A stretch of 12,520 nt of DNA from the NCBI GenBank assembly GCA_002368575.1, contig DFEA01000046.1:1-12520 (forward strand), written 5' to 3'. The stretch comes from Lachnospiraceae bacterium UBA3814 (lineage in GTDB: Bacteria; Bacillota; Clostridia; Lachnospirales; Lachnospiraceae). How positions within the stretch are numbered: the first letter of the stretch is position 1; every line of letters starts with the position of its first letter. Positions 6,656 through 12,520 of this stretch are shown piece by piece. A program made the position numbers and the translations under genes. The notes under the pieces are model-generated. The model saw only the letters and a program-made list of their open reading frames with translations, searched no databases and was not told the DNA's origin.

Positions 6656-7801
6656 TCACAGTCCGTTCAGGGAAAGCAGCTGCTGTATCTCACCCTTTGA
6701 ATGGTGCGAGATCATCCCGTCGGTATCCCCGGTGTAGGACCAGTAGCCCTCAAGACATTTATACTGGGCGGGTGTAACTGTCATGGTCCCGTCGGTACAC
6801 TGTATCGTCTTGCCTGCCGCCGCTGCCGCAGCCGCTACTGCCGCCTGGGCTGCCGCTGCCGCTTCAAGCTGTGCCTGCTGCTCTGCCGCCGCTGCCGCTG
6901 CTGCCGCAGCCGCGTCCTCCTGAGCCTTCTGGGCTGCCGCCGCAGCCGCCTGAGCTGCCTGAGCCGCCTGCTCCTCCGCGGATGCCTGTGCGGGAGCCTC
7001 TGCAGGCTTTTCCTCCTTCTTCTTCTCTTCCTCGGGCTTATTATCGCCCTCGCCTGCCGCCTCCGCGGAGGTCTCGCCCTCAGCCTGAGGTGCTGCGCCG
7101 TTATATTCCTCCTCCGATATTTCCTCTACCATATCGGACCTGATATAGCCCTCTTCACCATTGTAATCTATTACAGTCCAGGCCGCGCCGCCTTCATCGC
7201 TCGCATCGCCGGTCTTAACAAACTTTGAGCCCTTATCCACCATGGTAATGATATTATCATCAGCGGCGGTAGAAGCCGAGCTTCTTACCCGGACCTTCGT
7301 GGTGGTCTGAACATAGAGCTTTACCTCCTCTGCAGCCGCGGCCTGCTCAGCCTCGATAGCCTGCTGGGCTTCAAGCTCCGCCTGCTCCTGCTGCTGCCTT
7401 TCTGCCTCAAGCTGAGCCTGAGCGGTTATATCCACCACCGAAAAGGACATATAGTTACTTACCACATCGCCCTGCTTTACATAGATATTGACCGTACCCT
7501 CGGCTCCGGTGTGGAGCACTGCCTGGGTATTGTCCTCGCTGGCGGTCGAAAAAACAGCCGTAGGATCATCGACCGAATATTCCAGATCCTTAAGCTTTAT
7601 GCCCTCAGGCTCCGTAGTCACCATGAACACGTAATCCGAATTGACATCAAGCTCCGTTTCCTGGAAGGTGGGGGTAAGCGTCAGGTATTCAAGCTTCTTC
7701 CTGTTCAGAAGCAGGAGCAGTATCACTACCACTATAATGATACCTACTACCACCAGTCCTCCTATTAAGATCAGACGTTCCCTGTGCCTGCGCTTTCTCA
7801 T
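6656..7801 (-). CDS. Membrane-anchored Ig-like/SH3b protein with alanine-rich stalk
   Basis: 381 residues, third gene of the motor operon. A basic N-terminus (MRKRRHRER) precedes one TM helix (about 10-33), so the rest should lie outside the membrane. Residues 38-124 look like a bacterial Ig-like (Big-type) domain (LTPTFQETELDVNSDYVF ... GTVNIYVKQGD ... SFSVVDI). A Gln/Glu/Ala-rich helix (125-160) leads to a bacterial SH3 domain (about 162-228: YVQTTTKVRVRSSAS ... GSKFVKTG ... WTVIDYNGEEGYIRSDMV), a fold that often binds cell wall. Then follow an acidic/Lys-rich linker (250-268), an alanine-rich coiled segment (271-329) and a small C-terminal domain with Cys335 and Cys349, which could form a disulphide. 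It starts 3 bp after the ZorB-like gene, implying joint function with the motor. I know no named family for the whole protein. Confidence 0.8.
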   Translation of the reverse strand: MRKRRHRERLILIGGLVVVGIIIVVVILLLLLNRKKLEYLTLTPTFQETELDVNSDYVFMVTTEPEGIKLKDLEYSVDDPTAVFSTASEDNTQAVLHTGAEGTVNIYVKQGDVVSNYMSFSVVDITAQAQLEAERQQQEQAELEAQQAIEAEQAAAAEEVKLYVQTTTKVRVRSSASTAADDNIITMVDKGSKFVKTGDASDEGGAAWTVIDYNGEEGYIRSDMVEEISEEEYNGAAPQAEGETSAEAAGEGDNKPEEEKKKEEKPAEAPAQASAEEQAAQAAQAAAAAAQKAQEDAAAAAAAAAAEQQAQLEAAAAAQAAVAAAAAAAGKTIQCTDGTMTVTPAQYKCLEGYWSYTGDTDGMISHHSKGEIQQLLSLNGL

Positions 7802-7804
7802 CTT

Positions 7805-8761
7805 TTATCGCTCCATTTCTTCACTTAATATATCCATCATTTCCTGTATCATTTCCTCATCCTTGAGTCTGAACAGGAATTCGACTCTTCTTGAGGCATC
7901 CTGATCTATATCGCCGTTTGCCTTGTAGATCGGATTGCTGAAGGATTTACCCGTGACCGTAAGTATATCCTCAAGAGACTCTATCTGCTGTTTGTCGAGC
8001 ACTCTGTTCTTCTCGTCCAGGATGTACTCCGCAACCGAAAGAGCCCTTCTCTGAGAAAGGTCCAGGTTATAAATATAGGTACCGGCATCGTCCGTATGGC
8101 CCTCTATGATAATTTCCGCAACATACTGCCTGTACCTGGAGCCCATAAGGATCCTTAAATACCTGGGGATGAAATCCCCGAGGAAATCCTTACCGGTATC
8201 TCTCAGCTCATCCTTGCTGTATTCATAAAGGATGCTGGAATCAAAGGTTATGGCACCGGTCTGCTCATCCACCTTGATATTCATTGAGGATTTATTGAAC
8301 TCTTCCTTTAAATCCTCGATAAGCTCGCCCCTTACGCCGATGATGTTGTCAAGCTTTATCTGCTGGTCGGCCAGGGTCTTTCTGAGCTCCTCCATCATCT
8401 TCTGCTGCTTCGCGATCTCCTCAGACTGCATCTTTATGGCAGTCTCCTGACGGATAAGCTCCTCCTCCTGCTCCTCCAGAGTCTTCTGCTGCTGGCTCAT
8501 GGTAAGGGTCTGCTGATCCAGAAGCTTTTGCTGGGAGGCGATGGTCTGCCTTTCCTTTTCAAGAGCATCGGACTGGATGATAAGCTCCTTCTCCTTGCCG
8601 ATGAGCTTAGCCTCATCAAGGTCAAACTGGACCTTCGCCTGAAGCAGCGTAAACGATATGATAAGTACAAAACAAAGGAGAAGTCCGGCCATCATATCCG
8701 AGTAAGACAGCCAGTACGTGGTCTCCTCGTCCATCTTCCTTTGATGTCTTCTGTGTCCCAT
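7805..8761 (-). CDS. MotB/OmpA-type stator subunit, ZorB-like
   Basis: 318 residues. The N-terminus has the MotB-type arrangement: YWLSYSDMMAGLLLCFVLII (16-36 region), one TM helix with Asp22 at the site of the ion-carrying aspartate of MotB, ExbD and ZorB. A long Gln/Glu-rich coiled coil follows (about 45-150), much longer than the MotB plug. Residues about 170-300 form an OmpA-like peptidoglycan-binding domain with IIIEGHTDDAGTYIYN (217-232), DLSQRRALSVAEYIL (234-248) and SRRVEFLF (290-297). It should sit with its C-terminal domain in the cell wall and pair with the upstream ZorA-like protein. ATG at 8761 follows an AGAGGA site. A flagellar MotB is less likely because of the coiled coil and the long-tailed partner. 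Confidence 0.88.
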   Translation of the reverse strand: MGHRRHQRKMDEETTYWLSYSDMMAGLLLCFVLIISFTLLQAKVQFDLDEAKLIGKEKELIIQSDALEKERQTIASQQKLLDQQTLTMSQQQKTLEEQEEELIRQETAIKMQSEEIAKQQKMMEELRKTLADQQIKLDNIIGVRGELIEDLKEEFNKSSMNIKVDEQTGAITFDSSILYEYSKDELRDTGKDFLGDFIPRYLRILMGSRYRQYVAEIIIEGHTDDAGTYIYNLDLSQRRALSVAEYILDEKNRVLDKQQIESLEDILTVTGKSFSNPIYKANGDIDQDASRRVEFLFRLKDEEMIQEMMDILSEEMER

Positions 8762-8775
8762 ATATTATAGTCCTC

Positions 8776-8812
8776 TGCGCAGGTCCTTATACCGCCTACA
8801 GGCTCCTGCGCA
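8776..8812 (-). promoter_or_regulatory. Stem-loop between the ZorA-like and ZorB-like genes
   Basis: An 8-bp perfect inverted repeat TGCGCAGG/CCTGCGCA (8776-8783/8805-8812) with a 21-nt loop. One arm lies in the last codons of the ZorA-like gene and the other in the 34-bp gap. No T-tract follows, so it is not a full terminator; it could tune translation or mRNA stability between the two subunits. Confidence 0.4.
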
Positions 8813-10370
8813 TCCTGTCTACTGCCTGTGTCAGCTGCTCGATGGAATAGTATGCCCTGTCAAAGGCCTTCTCCAGATAAACGCTTGAATTGTTCACGAC
8901 GCCCGAAACCCTCTCCGTAGCATCCTGAATATCCGTGATGGTGCTCTTAAAGTGAGTTTCGATCTTTACAAGATCATCCTCTATGACCTTAAAGGTCTCC
9001 TTAATGCTCTCGGGAGTCCTTGTAACAAGCTTGTTGATATCCTCAAGGAGGAGCTTCTGGTTCTTAAGCTGCTCGTTGAAGGACATTGCGGAGGCCTCCA
9101 GAGCCTTCCTGTAGGCCCCGAGATCGTTCATGTAATTCCTCTCCTGCTCCAGGAACTGGGCATCCGTATTGATGCTCTGCTCTATGGCCAGGAGATTCTT
9201 GCTCATCTCCCCCTGGACGGTCATAACGTCCTTTGTATAGGAATCCAGAGCCTGAACGATGTTTGCCGACTGGATATCGATCTCCCTGAGATTCGCGGCA
9301 GAGCTTCCCGTTCTCTGCAGTATATCCTCCATCTGCTTCGCGTTCGACTCCTGGAGGCTGTAGGCCTTATTAATGGTATCCGCCAGATTATCGAAGGAAT
9401 TGCTGAGCGATCTGTTCATCTCCTTGATGAACTGGTTAACGACCACCGAAAGAGCATCAAGCTGGTTCCTCGTGGCCATCATGCCGAAGCTTGTAATGGT
9501 CTTGTCGAAACGGTCGAACTGCGGCTCCAGAAGATCCGCAAGCCCCTGTGAAAGCTGGTGTGCGACCGTATTGGCCAGGGAATTGATGGCGGTCGTCTGC
9601 TGCTCCTGAAGCTCCATCAGCTTGTTGATACCGTCGGTAGTGGTATCGGGCAGCACATACTTCTTATACATGTTCAGAAACTCCGCGACGGCCGACTCAG
9701 CCTCATCGACCTTCCTCTTGTATACATAGTTGAACACAAGAGAAAAGATCATACCGTAAATGGAGGTATGGAAGGCCACCTTGATACCGCTCATGAGAGG
9801 AGCGATGGAATTGGTGATCTCCGCGGTGGAGCCCGTCGAAAAGCTCTGAAGACCAAGGGACAGTCCAACGAAGGTACCCAGGATACCGAGACCCGTCATC
9901 GCGCCTGAAACCTGGTTTAAAAGATTCCTGTGGATCACCTTGTCCACGAGGTCAAAATTGATATAGTCCTCGATATCGCATTTATAATAGGCATTGTCGA
10001 TATGCGATATACGGTTCAGCTCATTCAGGTAATCGTTGAATTCCTTTTTAAGGATAGGGTCCTCAAAAAGGCCCTTCTCGTTCTCGTCATAGCGCATCCA
10101 GAGAAACTGATGGGAATTCATGGCATCGATCCGGATCTTTCCCGCTACCTTCTTAAGATCCACGATCATACTGTTTACGGGCCTGAAGCTGTGAAGCTCA
10201 CAGTTGATAAAGATAAGCCCCACTATAATGAACATCACCGCGTTGACGACGATGCTCGCAAGCCCCTCCTTCTGGCTGGAAAACAGATTCAAGTATAAAA
10301 ATACGGCGACCATTGCTACAAAGGATAGGGTCAACAGCCACTCATATAATCTTCTGCCTCGCAATATCAT
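8796..10370 (-). CDS. MotA/TolQ/ExbB-type stator subunit with long helical tail, ZorA-like
   Basis: 524 residues. Two N-terminal TM helices (about 10-30 and 37-57), a cytoplasmic segment (58-150), then the MotA/TolQ/ExbB core: TM3 QVSGAMTGLGILGTFVGLSL (153-172) and TM4 SGIKVAFHTSIYGMIFSLVF (194-213), with the Thr/Ser residues (Thr159, Thr202, Ser203) typical of the ion path. The remaining 300 residues are nearly all helical and heptad-rich, an intracellular tail like that of ZorA and unlike the short MotA, TolQ or ExbB. The ATG at 10370 follows AGGGAGG with only 3-nt spacing; a TTG two codons later would have better spacing, with negligible effect on the protein. Ion specificity cannot be read from sequence. 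First gene of a three-gene operon; no ZorC/D/E gene is next to it. Confidence 0.88.
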   Translation of the reverse strand: MILRGRRLYEWLLTLSFVAMVAVFLYLNLFSSQKEGLASIVVNAVMFIIVGLIFINCELHSFRPVNSMIVDLKKVAGKIRIDAMNSHQFLWMRYDENEKGLFEDPILKKEFNDYLNELNRISHIDNAYYKCDIEDYINFDLVDKVIHRNLLNQVSGAMTGLGILGTFVGLSLGLQSFSTGSTAEITNSIAPLMSGIKVAFHTSIYGMIFSLVFNYVYKRKVDEAESAVAEFLNMYKKYVLPDTTTDGINKLMELQEQQTTAINSLANTVAHQLSQGLADLLEPQFDRFDKTITSFGMMATRNQLDALSVVVNQFIKEMNRSLSNSFDNLADTINKAYSLQESNAKQMEDILQRTGSSAANLREIDIQSANIVQALDSYTKDVMTVQGEMSKNLLAIEQSINTDAQFLEQERNYMNDLGAYRKALEASAMSFNEQLKNQKLLLEDINKLVTRTPESIKETFKVIEDDLVKIETHFKSTITDIQDATERVSGVVNNSSVYLEKAFDRAYYSIEQLTQAVDRMRRSL

Positions 10371-10378
10371 ATACCTCC

Positions 10379-10391
10379 CTGATAATATCAG
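10379..10391. promoter_or_regulatory. Palindrome CTGATA-A-TATCAG before the ZorA-like gene
   Basis: A 13-bp perfect odd-centred palindrome directly upstream of the ribosome site. A second inverted repeat, GGGCAG/CTGCCC (10405-10410/10427-10432), lies in the same leader. They may be a protein site and an RNA hairpin. Confidence 0.3.
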
Positions 10392-10451
10392 ACAAACCCT
10401 GACCGGGCAGCTATGTCACTTCGTATCTGCCCATTTACGCCACTTCAATAT

Positions 10452-10479
10452 ATAATACCATAAAACACACCGCTTTAAA
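10452..10479 (-). promoter_or_regulatory. Candidate promoter of the motor operon
   Basis: Minus-strand TTTAAA (10474-10479), 16-nt spacer, TATTAT (10452-10457, five of six). It lies in the 117-bp gap after the glycosyltransferase gene. No terminator is visible between them, so read-through from upstream is also possible. Confidence 0.4.
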
Positions 10480-10487
10480 GTATAAAT

Positions 10488-11264
10488 TTATTTTTTTTTC
10501 CGTTTACTCCCAGTTCTCCCCATCCCCGCGGTATAGAGGATAAACTTTGTGTTTGTGACGAGATATCTTTTAAAAAGCCTGCGCGGATCGGATATCAGCC
10601 TGTACAGCCACTCAAGCCCCAGCCTCTGCCAGGAGAGCGGCGCCCTTTTCACCGTGCCGGCATGAAAATCAAAGCCCGCGCCCACCCCGAGCATAACGCC
10701 GCAAAACGCCCCCTTATGCTTAAACATCCACTTTTCCTGTTTGGGAGCCCCAAGCCCTATCCAGATAAGCTCCGCCCCGGAGCTTTTTATCCTCTCTGTG
10801 ACAGCCTCATCCTCCTCTTTAGTAAGCTCCCTGAAGGGAGGCGAATACATTCCCGCTATCCTTATACCCGGAAAACGGCTGTTAAGCCTCTCCTTTAATA
10901 AAGCAAGGGTTTTCTCGGAGGAGCCGTAAAAAAAATGAGACAGCCTTCCGTCCCGGGCGGTAAGCTTAAATACCTCCTCCATAAAATCAGGACCCGCGAC
11001 CCTTTCGGTCTCAAAGCCCCTTTTCCTCATGAGCCGTGCCACCGGCGCCCCGTCCGGAAAGGTAAGGGCCGAGGAATTGAGCACCTGCCTGTACAGGGCA
11101 TCGTCATGGGCCATGACCGTTGTGTGAACGTTTGAAAAGCAGATATACTCTCCGGAAAGCTCCTTCGCGTTCTCCGTTACAAAGCGTGCCGCGGACTTAA
11201 TGGTCGCGGCCGCAAAATCCGTTCCCGTTATGCTGCATATTTCGAAAGCATCCTCATGCCTCAA
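10488..11264 (-). CDS. WecG/TagA/CpsF-family glycosyltransferase
   Basis: 258 residues, the usual size of this family (CAZy GT26), whose members add N-acetylmannosamine or related sugars to a polyprenyl-linked acceptor in teichoic acid or capsule synthesis. Conserved segments: YICFSNVHTT (40-49), LTFPDGAPV (67-75, with catalytic-type Asp71), RVAGPDFMEEVF (88-99), HFFYGSSEKT (110-119), WIGLGAPKQEKWM (168-180) and RAPLSWQRLGLEWLYRLISD (207-226). The basic C-terminus, including KRYLVTNTKF, fits membrane-surface attachment. The start is an unusual TTG at 11264, two bases after the sortase stop, with GAGGGG 10 nt before; no in-frame ATG fits. The end is RKKK, coded by an A9 run that could allow slippage. 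Exact donor sugar is not determinable. Confidence 0.9.
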   Translation of the reverse strand: MRHEDAFEICSITGTDFAAATIKSAARFVTENAKELSGEYICFSNVHTTVMAHDDALYRQVLNSSALTFPDGAPVARLMRKRGFETERVAGPDFMEEVFKLTARDGRLSHFFYGSSEKTLALLKERLNSRFPGIRIAGMYSPPFRELTKEEDEAVTERIKSSGAELIWIGLGAPKQEKWMFKHKGAFCGVMLGVGAGFDFHAGTVKRAPLSWQRLGLEWLYRLISDPRRLFKRYLVTNTKFILYTAGMGRTGSKRKKK

Positions 11265-11266
11265 GC

Positions 11267-12046
11267 CTACTGATCCCCTCCGTTTAACAGAACCGCCTGC
11301 ACCACATACCTTATATCCTCAGGACCCCCGAGAGACGCGCAGGAAAGGACTCTCGCCTCCTCATTAAGAGCCGTTTTCGTATCCCTCCTGAAATTGGAGT
11401 TAAGATCCTTCTGTCCGAAAACCGACTCAATATAGGCCGTAAAATCCTCCTTTGCGCCAAACTCAGTCTCAAGCGGCACCTCTCCGTAACGGTAGGCCGC
11501 AAAGATCTCAAAGATATAGGTCTTTAAGGGTGTATACACAAAAATATAAGGGCTTCTGTCAAAGAAGTCCGCATCCTCGTAATAGCTTAAGGTGGAAAAC
11601 CTTGACCCGTCCGAAAGCTCCCTTCCGTATACCACCATGTTGCTCAGGGAAAAGCCCCTGAAATCCCCTCCGGCAAAGATCGCCCCGTTTTCGGAGCTCT
11701 CCCCCTCCTCCGCGTGGGAATAATAAAAGTAAGGATCCCCGGCAGACCTGAGCACGGGGTAATCCACCCTTGTTCCAGGAATATAGATCCAGGCAAAAAT
11801 ATCAGCGTTCTGAAGCTTAAGAGCCGCCCAGTCGATCCCTTTGTCGGGAACGACTATCCCGTTCCAGATATTTACCTTTTCCTCCTCCGCCTCCTCTGCC
11901 TCATCCCTCAGGGCAGGCTGATGATTAAGCGTCCTTAACCGCTTAAGCTTGTAGCCGGCCGCCGAAAGCCCGAGGATCACCGCCGCGATCAGAAAGGTGA
12001 TGGAAACGGCCAGATAGCGGGCTCTTTTCTTATCGTTATTGTTCAT
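11267..12046 (-). CDS. Class B-like sortase lacking the catalytic histidine (probable pseudo-sortase)
   Basis: 259 residues with an N-terminal TM anchor (about 11-31) and a sortase fold: NADIFAWIYIPGTRVDYPVL (80-99), YFYYSHAEEGESSENGAIF (106-124), VVYGRELSDGSRFSTLSYY (138-156), RVLSCASLGGPEDIRYVV (232-249). In class B sortases the third segment reads YGHNMxDGSMF, with the catalytic His; here that residue is Arg142 (codon AGG). Cys236 and Arg246 are present, and the TLSTC motif reads RVLSC. The frame is intact, so this is an altered protein rather than a decayed gene. It may have lost transpeptidase activity or use another base. The ATG at 12046 has only a weak GAGAAGG site. It is coupled to the glycosyltransferase gene. 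Confidence 0.85.
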   Translation of the reverse strand: MNNNDKKRARYLAVSITFLIAAVILGLSAAGYKLKRLRTLNHQPALRDEAEEAEEEKVNIWNGIVVPDKGIDWAALKLQNADIFAWIYIPGTRVDYPVLRSAGDPYFYYSHAEEGESSENGAIFAGGDFRGFSLSNMVVYGRELSDGSRFSTLSYYEDADFFDRSPYIFVYTPLKTYIFEIFAAYRYGEVPLETEFGAKEDFTAYIESVFGQKDLNSNFRRDTKTALNEEARVLSCASLGGPEDIRYVVQAVLLNGGDQ

Positions 12047-12122
12047 TTACCAAAGCCTTCTCCCGGTGACCCGGATATATAGCAAACGAATCAAATCCGT
12101 TCACTATAGCTCTTCCCGGAAA

Positions 12123-12520
12123 TCACTTAAGGTTTATGACAGTTGAGGCAACGTCCTCATAGGTCTCGTAATTATCATGAATGGTAAGGGTTACAGGGTC
12201 GTCTGTGTTCTGCAGCTTTACCGAATAGGCGCAGTTTATACCCTCTCCGTTTGCGATCTGAGTATCCCTGTTATAAAACTCGTCGGGCGGACTGTCAAGG
12301 GGGGCGAAGGTCTCGCACATGATCTCGTCCTGAACCACCATGGGAGGAAAGACCTCCGACATCGAGAGAGGAGTTTCTGTCTTGTTGACAAAGGTAAAAT
12401 ACAAAAGCGCCGCCGGGTTGCCGTCCGAATCCTTTGTAAGCTGCAGCCTTGTGCATTTGAGCGCGAAGCTTTCGTTACTGAAGTCGATCGTGGCGGGAGT
12501 ATCTATGGTCTCATACCCGC
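12123..12520 (-). CDS. DUF5067-like extracellular protein, C-terminal part (cut by window edge)
   Basis: About 131 residues ending at TGA 12123-12125; the frame stays open to the window edge, so the start is outside. The segment FALKCTRLQLTKDSDGNPAA followed by LLYFTFVNKTETPLSMSEVF is the pattern of DUF5067 (Ig-like, MPT63-type) domains of Firmicutes lipoproteins: a strand, 'LT.D.dG.pal', then 'YF.F.N.t..p.S'. The end (GINCAYSVKLQNTDDPVTLT) fits the same fold. A signal peptide or lipobox would be off the window. A 76-bp gap separates it from the sortase gene, with no clear terminator. Function of this family is unknown. Confidence 0.6.
   Translation of the reverse strand, partial: GYETIDTPATIDFSNESFALKCTRLQLTKDSDGNPAALLYFTFVNKTETPLSMSEVFPPMVVQDEIMCETFAPLDSPPDEFYNRDTQIANGEGINCAYSVKLQNTDDPVTLTIHDNYETYEDVASTVINLK

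Noticed and set aside
6701..7228. 175-residue Cys/Arg/Leu-rich plus-strand frame
   Set aside because: It is the complement of the alanine-rich stalk of the SH3b protein; low complexity and no start signals.
8952..9551. 199-residue plus-strand frame
   Set aside because: Antisense shadow of the helical tail of the ZorA-like gene, with no start signals of its own.
6656..10370. Calling the locus a Zorya anti-phage system
   Set aside because: Only ZorA- and ZorB-like architecture is seen. No ZorC, ZorD or ZorE gene lies within the window on either side, and the neighbours are envelope genes.

Overview
This is a 12.5 kb piece of a Gram-positive chromosome, most likely a motile member of the Lachnospiraceae (Clostridia). 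The evidence is strong GGAGG-type ribosome sites, sigma-A-type promoters, a class B-type sortase, a DUF5067-like secreted protein, a FliD-like protein with a diverged N-terminus and tryptophan enzymes of the Firmicutes kind. The genus is not resolved. Most genes lie on the minus strand. The FliD-like gene and a tiny 50-residue gene lie on the plus strand.

Positions 1-2960 (minus strand) hold a tryptophan operon, trpD-trpC-trpF-trpB, running off the left edge inside trpB. trpE and trpG are not next to it. A good promoter (TTGACA-17-TATCAT) starts a leader of about 190 nt that carries 18-bp tandem repeats built on GATCACGG. I see no T-box and no Trp-codon leader peptide.

Positions 2960-3702 have no convincing gene. 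They hold a 200-bp element with 32-bp terminal inverted repeats around three further hairpins, then a candidate promoter and a roughly 320-nt structured leader with a three-way-junction fold, ahead of an orphan FliD-like gene (3703-5016). A strong bidirectional terminator separates that gene from glf (UDP-galactopyranose mutase, minus strand). Upstream of glf and divergent from it is an AT-rich 50-aa gene with its own terminator.

Positions 6656-10370 (minus strand) hold the most interesting locus: a four-TM MotA/TolQ/ExbB-type stator protein with a ~300-residue alpha-helical cytoplasmic tail (ZorA-like), a MotB/OmpA-type partner with a long coiled coil (ZorB-like), and a membrane-anchored Ig-like/SH3b protein with an alanine-rich stalk. 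The architecture resembles the ZorA-ZorB motor of the Zorya anti-phage system, but no ZorC, ZorD or ZorE lies beside it. Its neighbours are cell-envelope genes, so an envelope-linked proton- or sodium-driven machine is as likely as defence.

Positions 10488-12520 (minus strand) hold a WecG/TagA/CpsF-family glycosyltransferase, a class B-like sortase whose catalytic His position is Arg, and the C-terminal part of a DUF5067-like protein. Together with glf and the motor genes these make an envelope-biogenesis neighbourhood; the functional links are inferred from position only.
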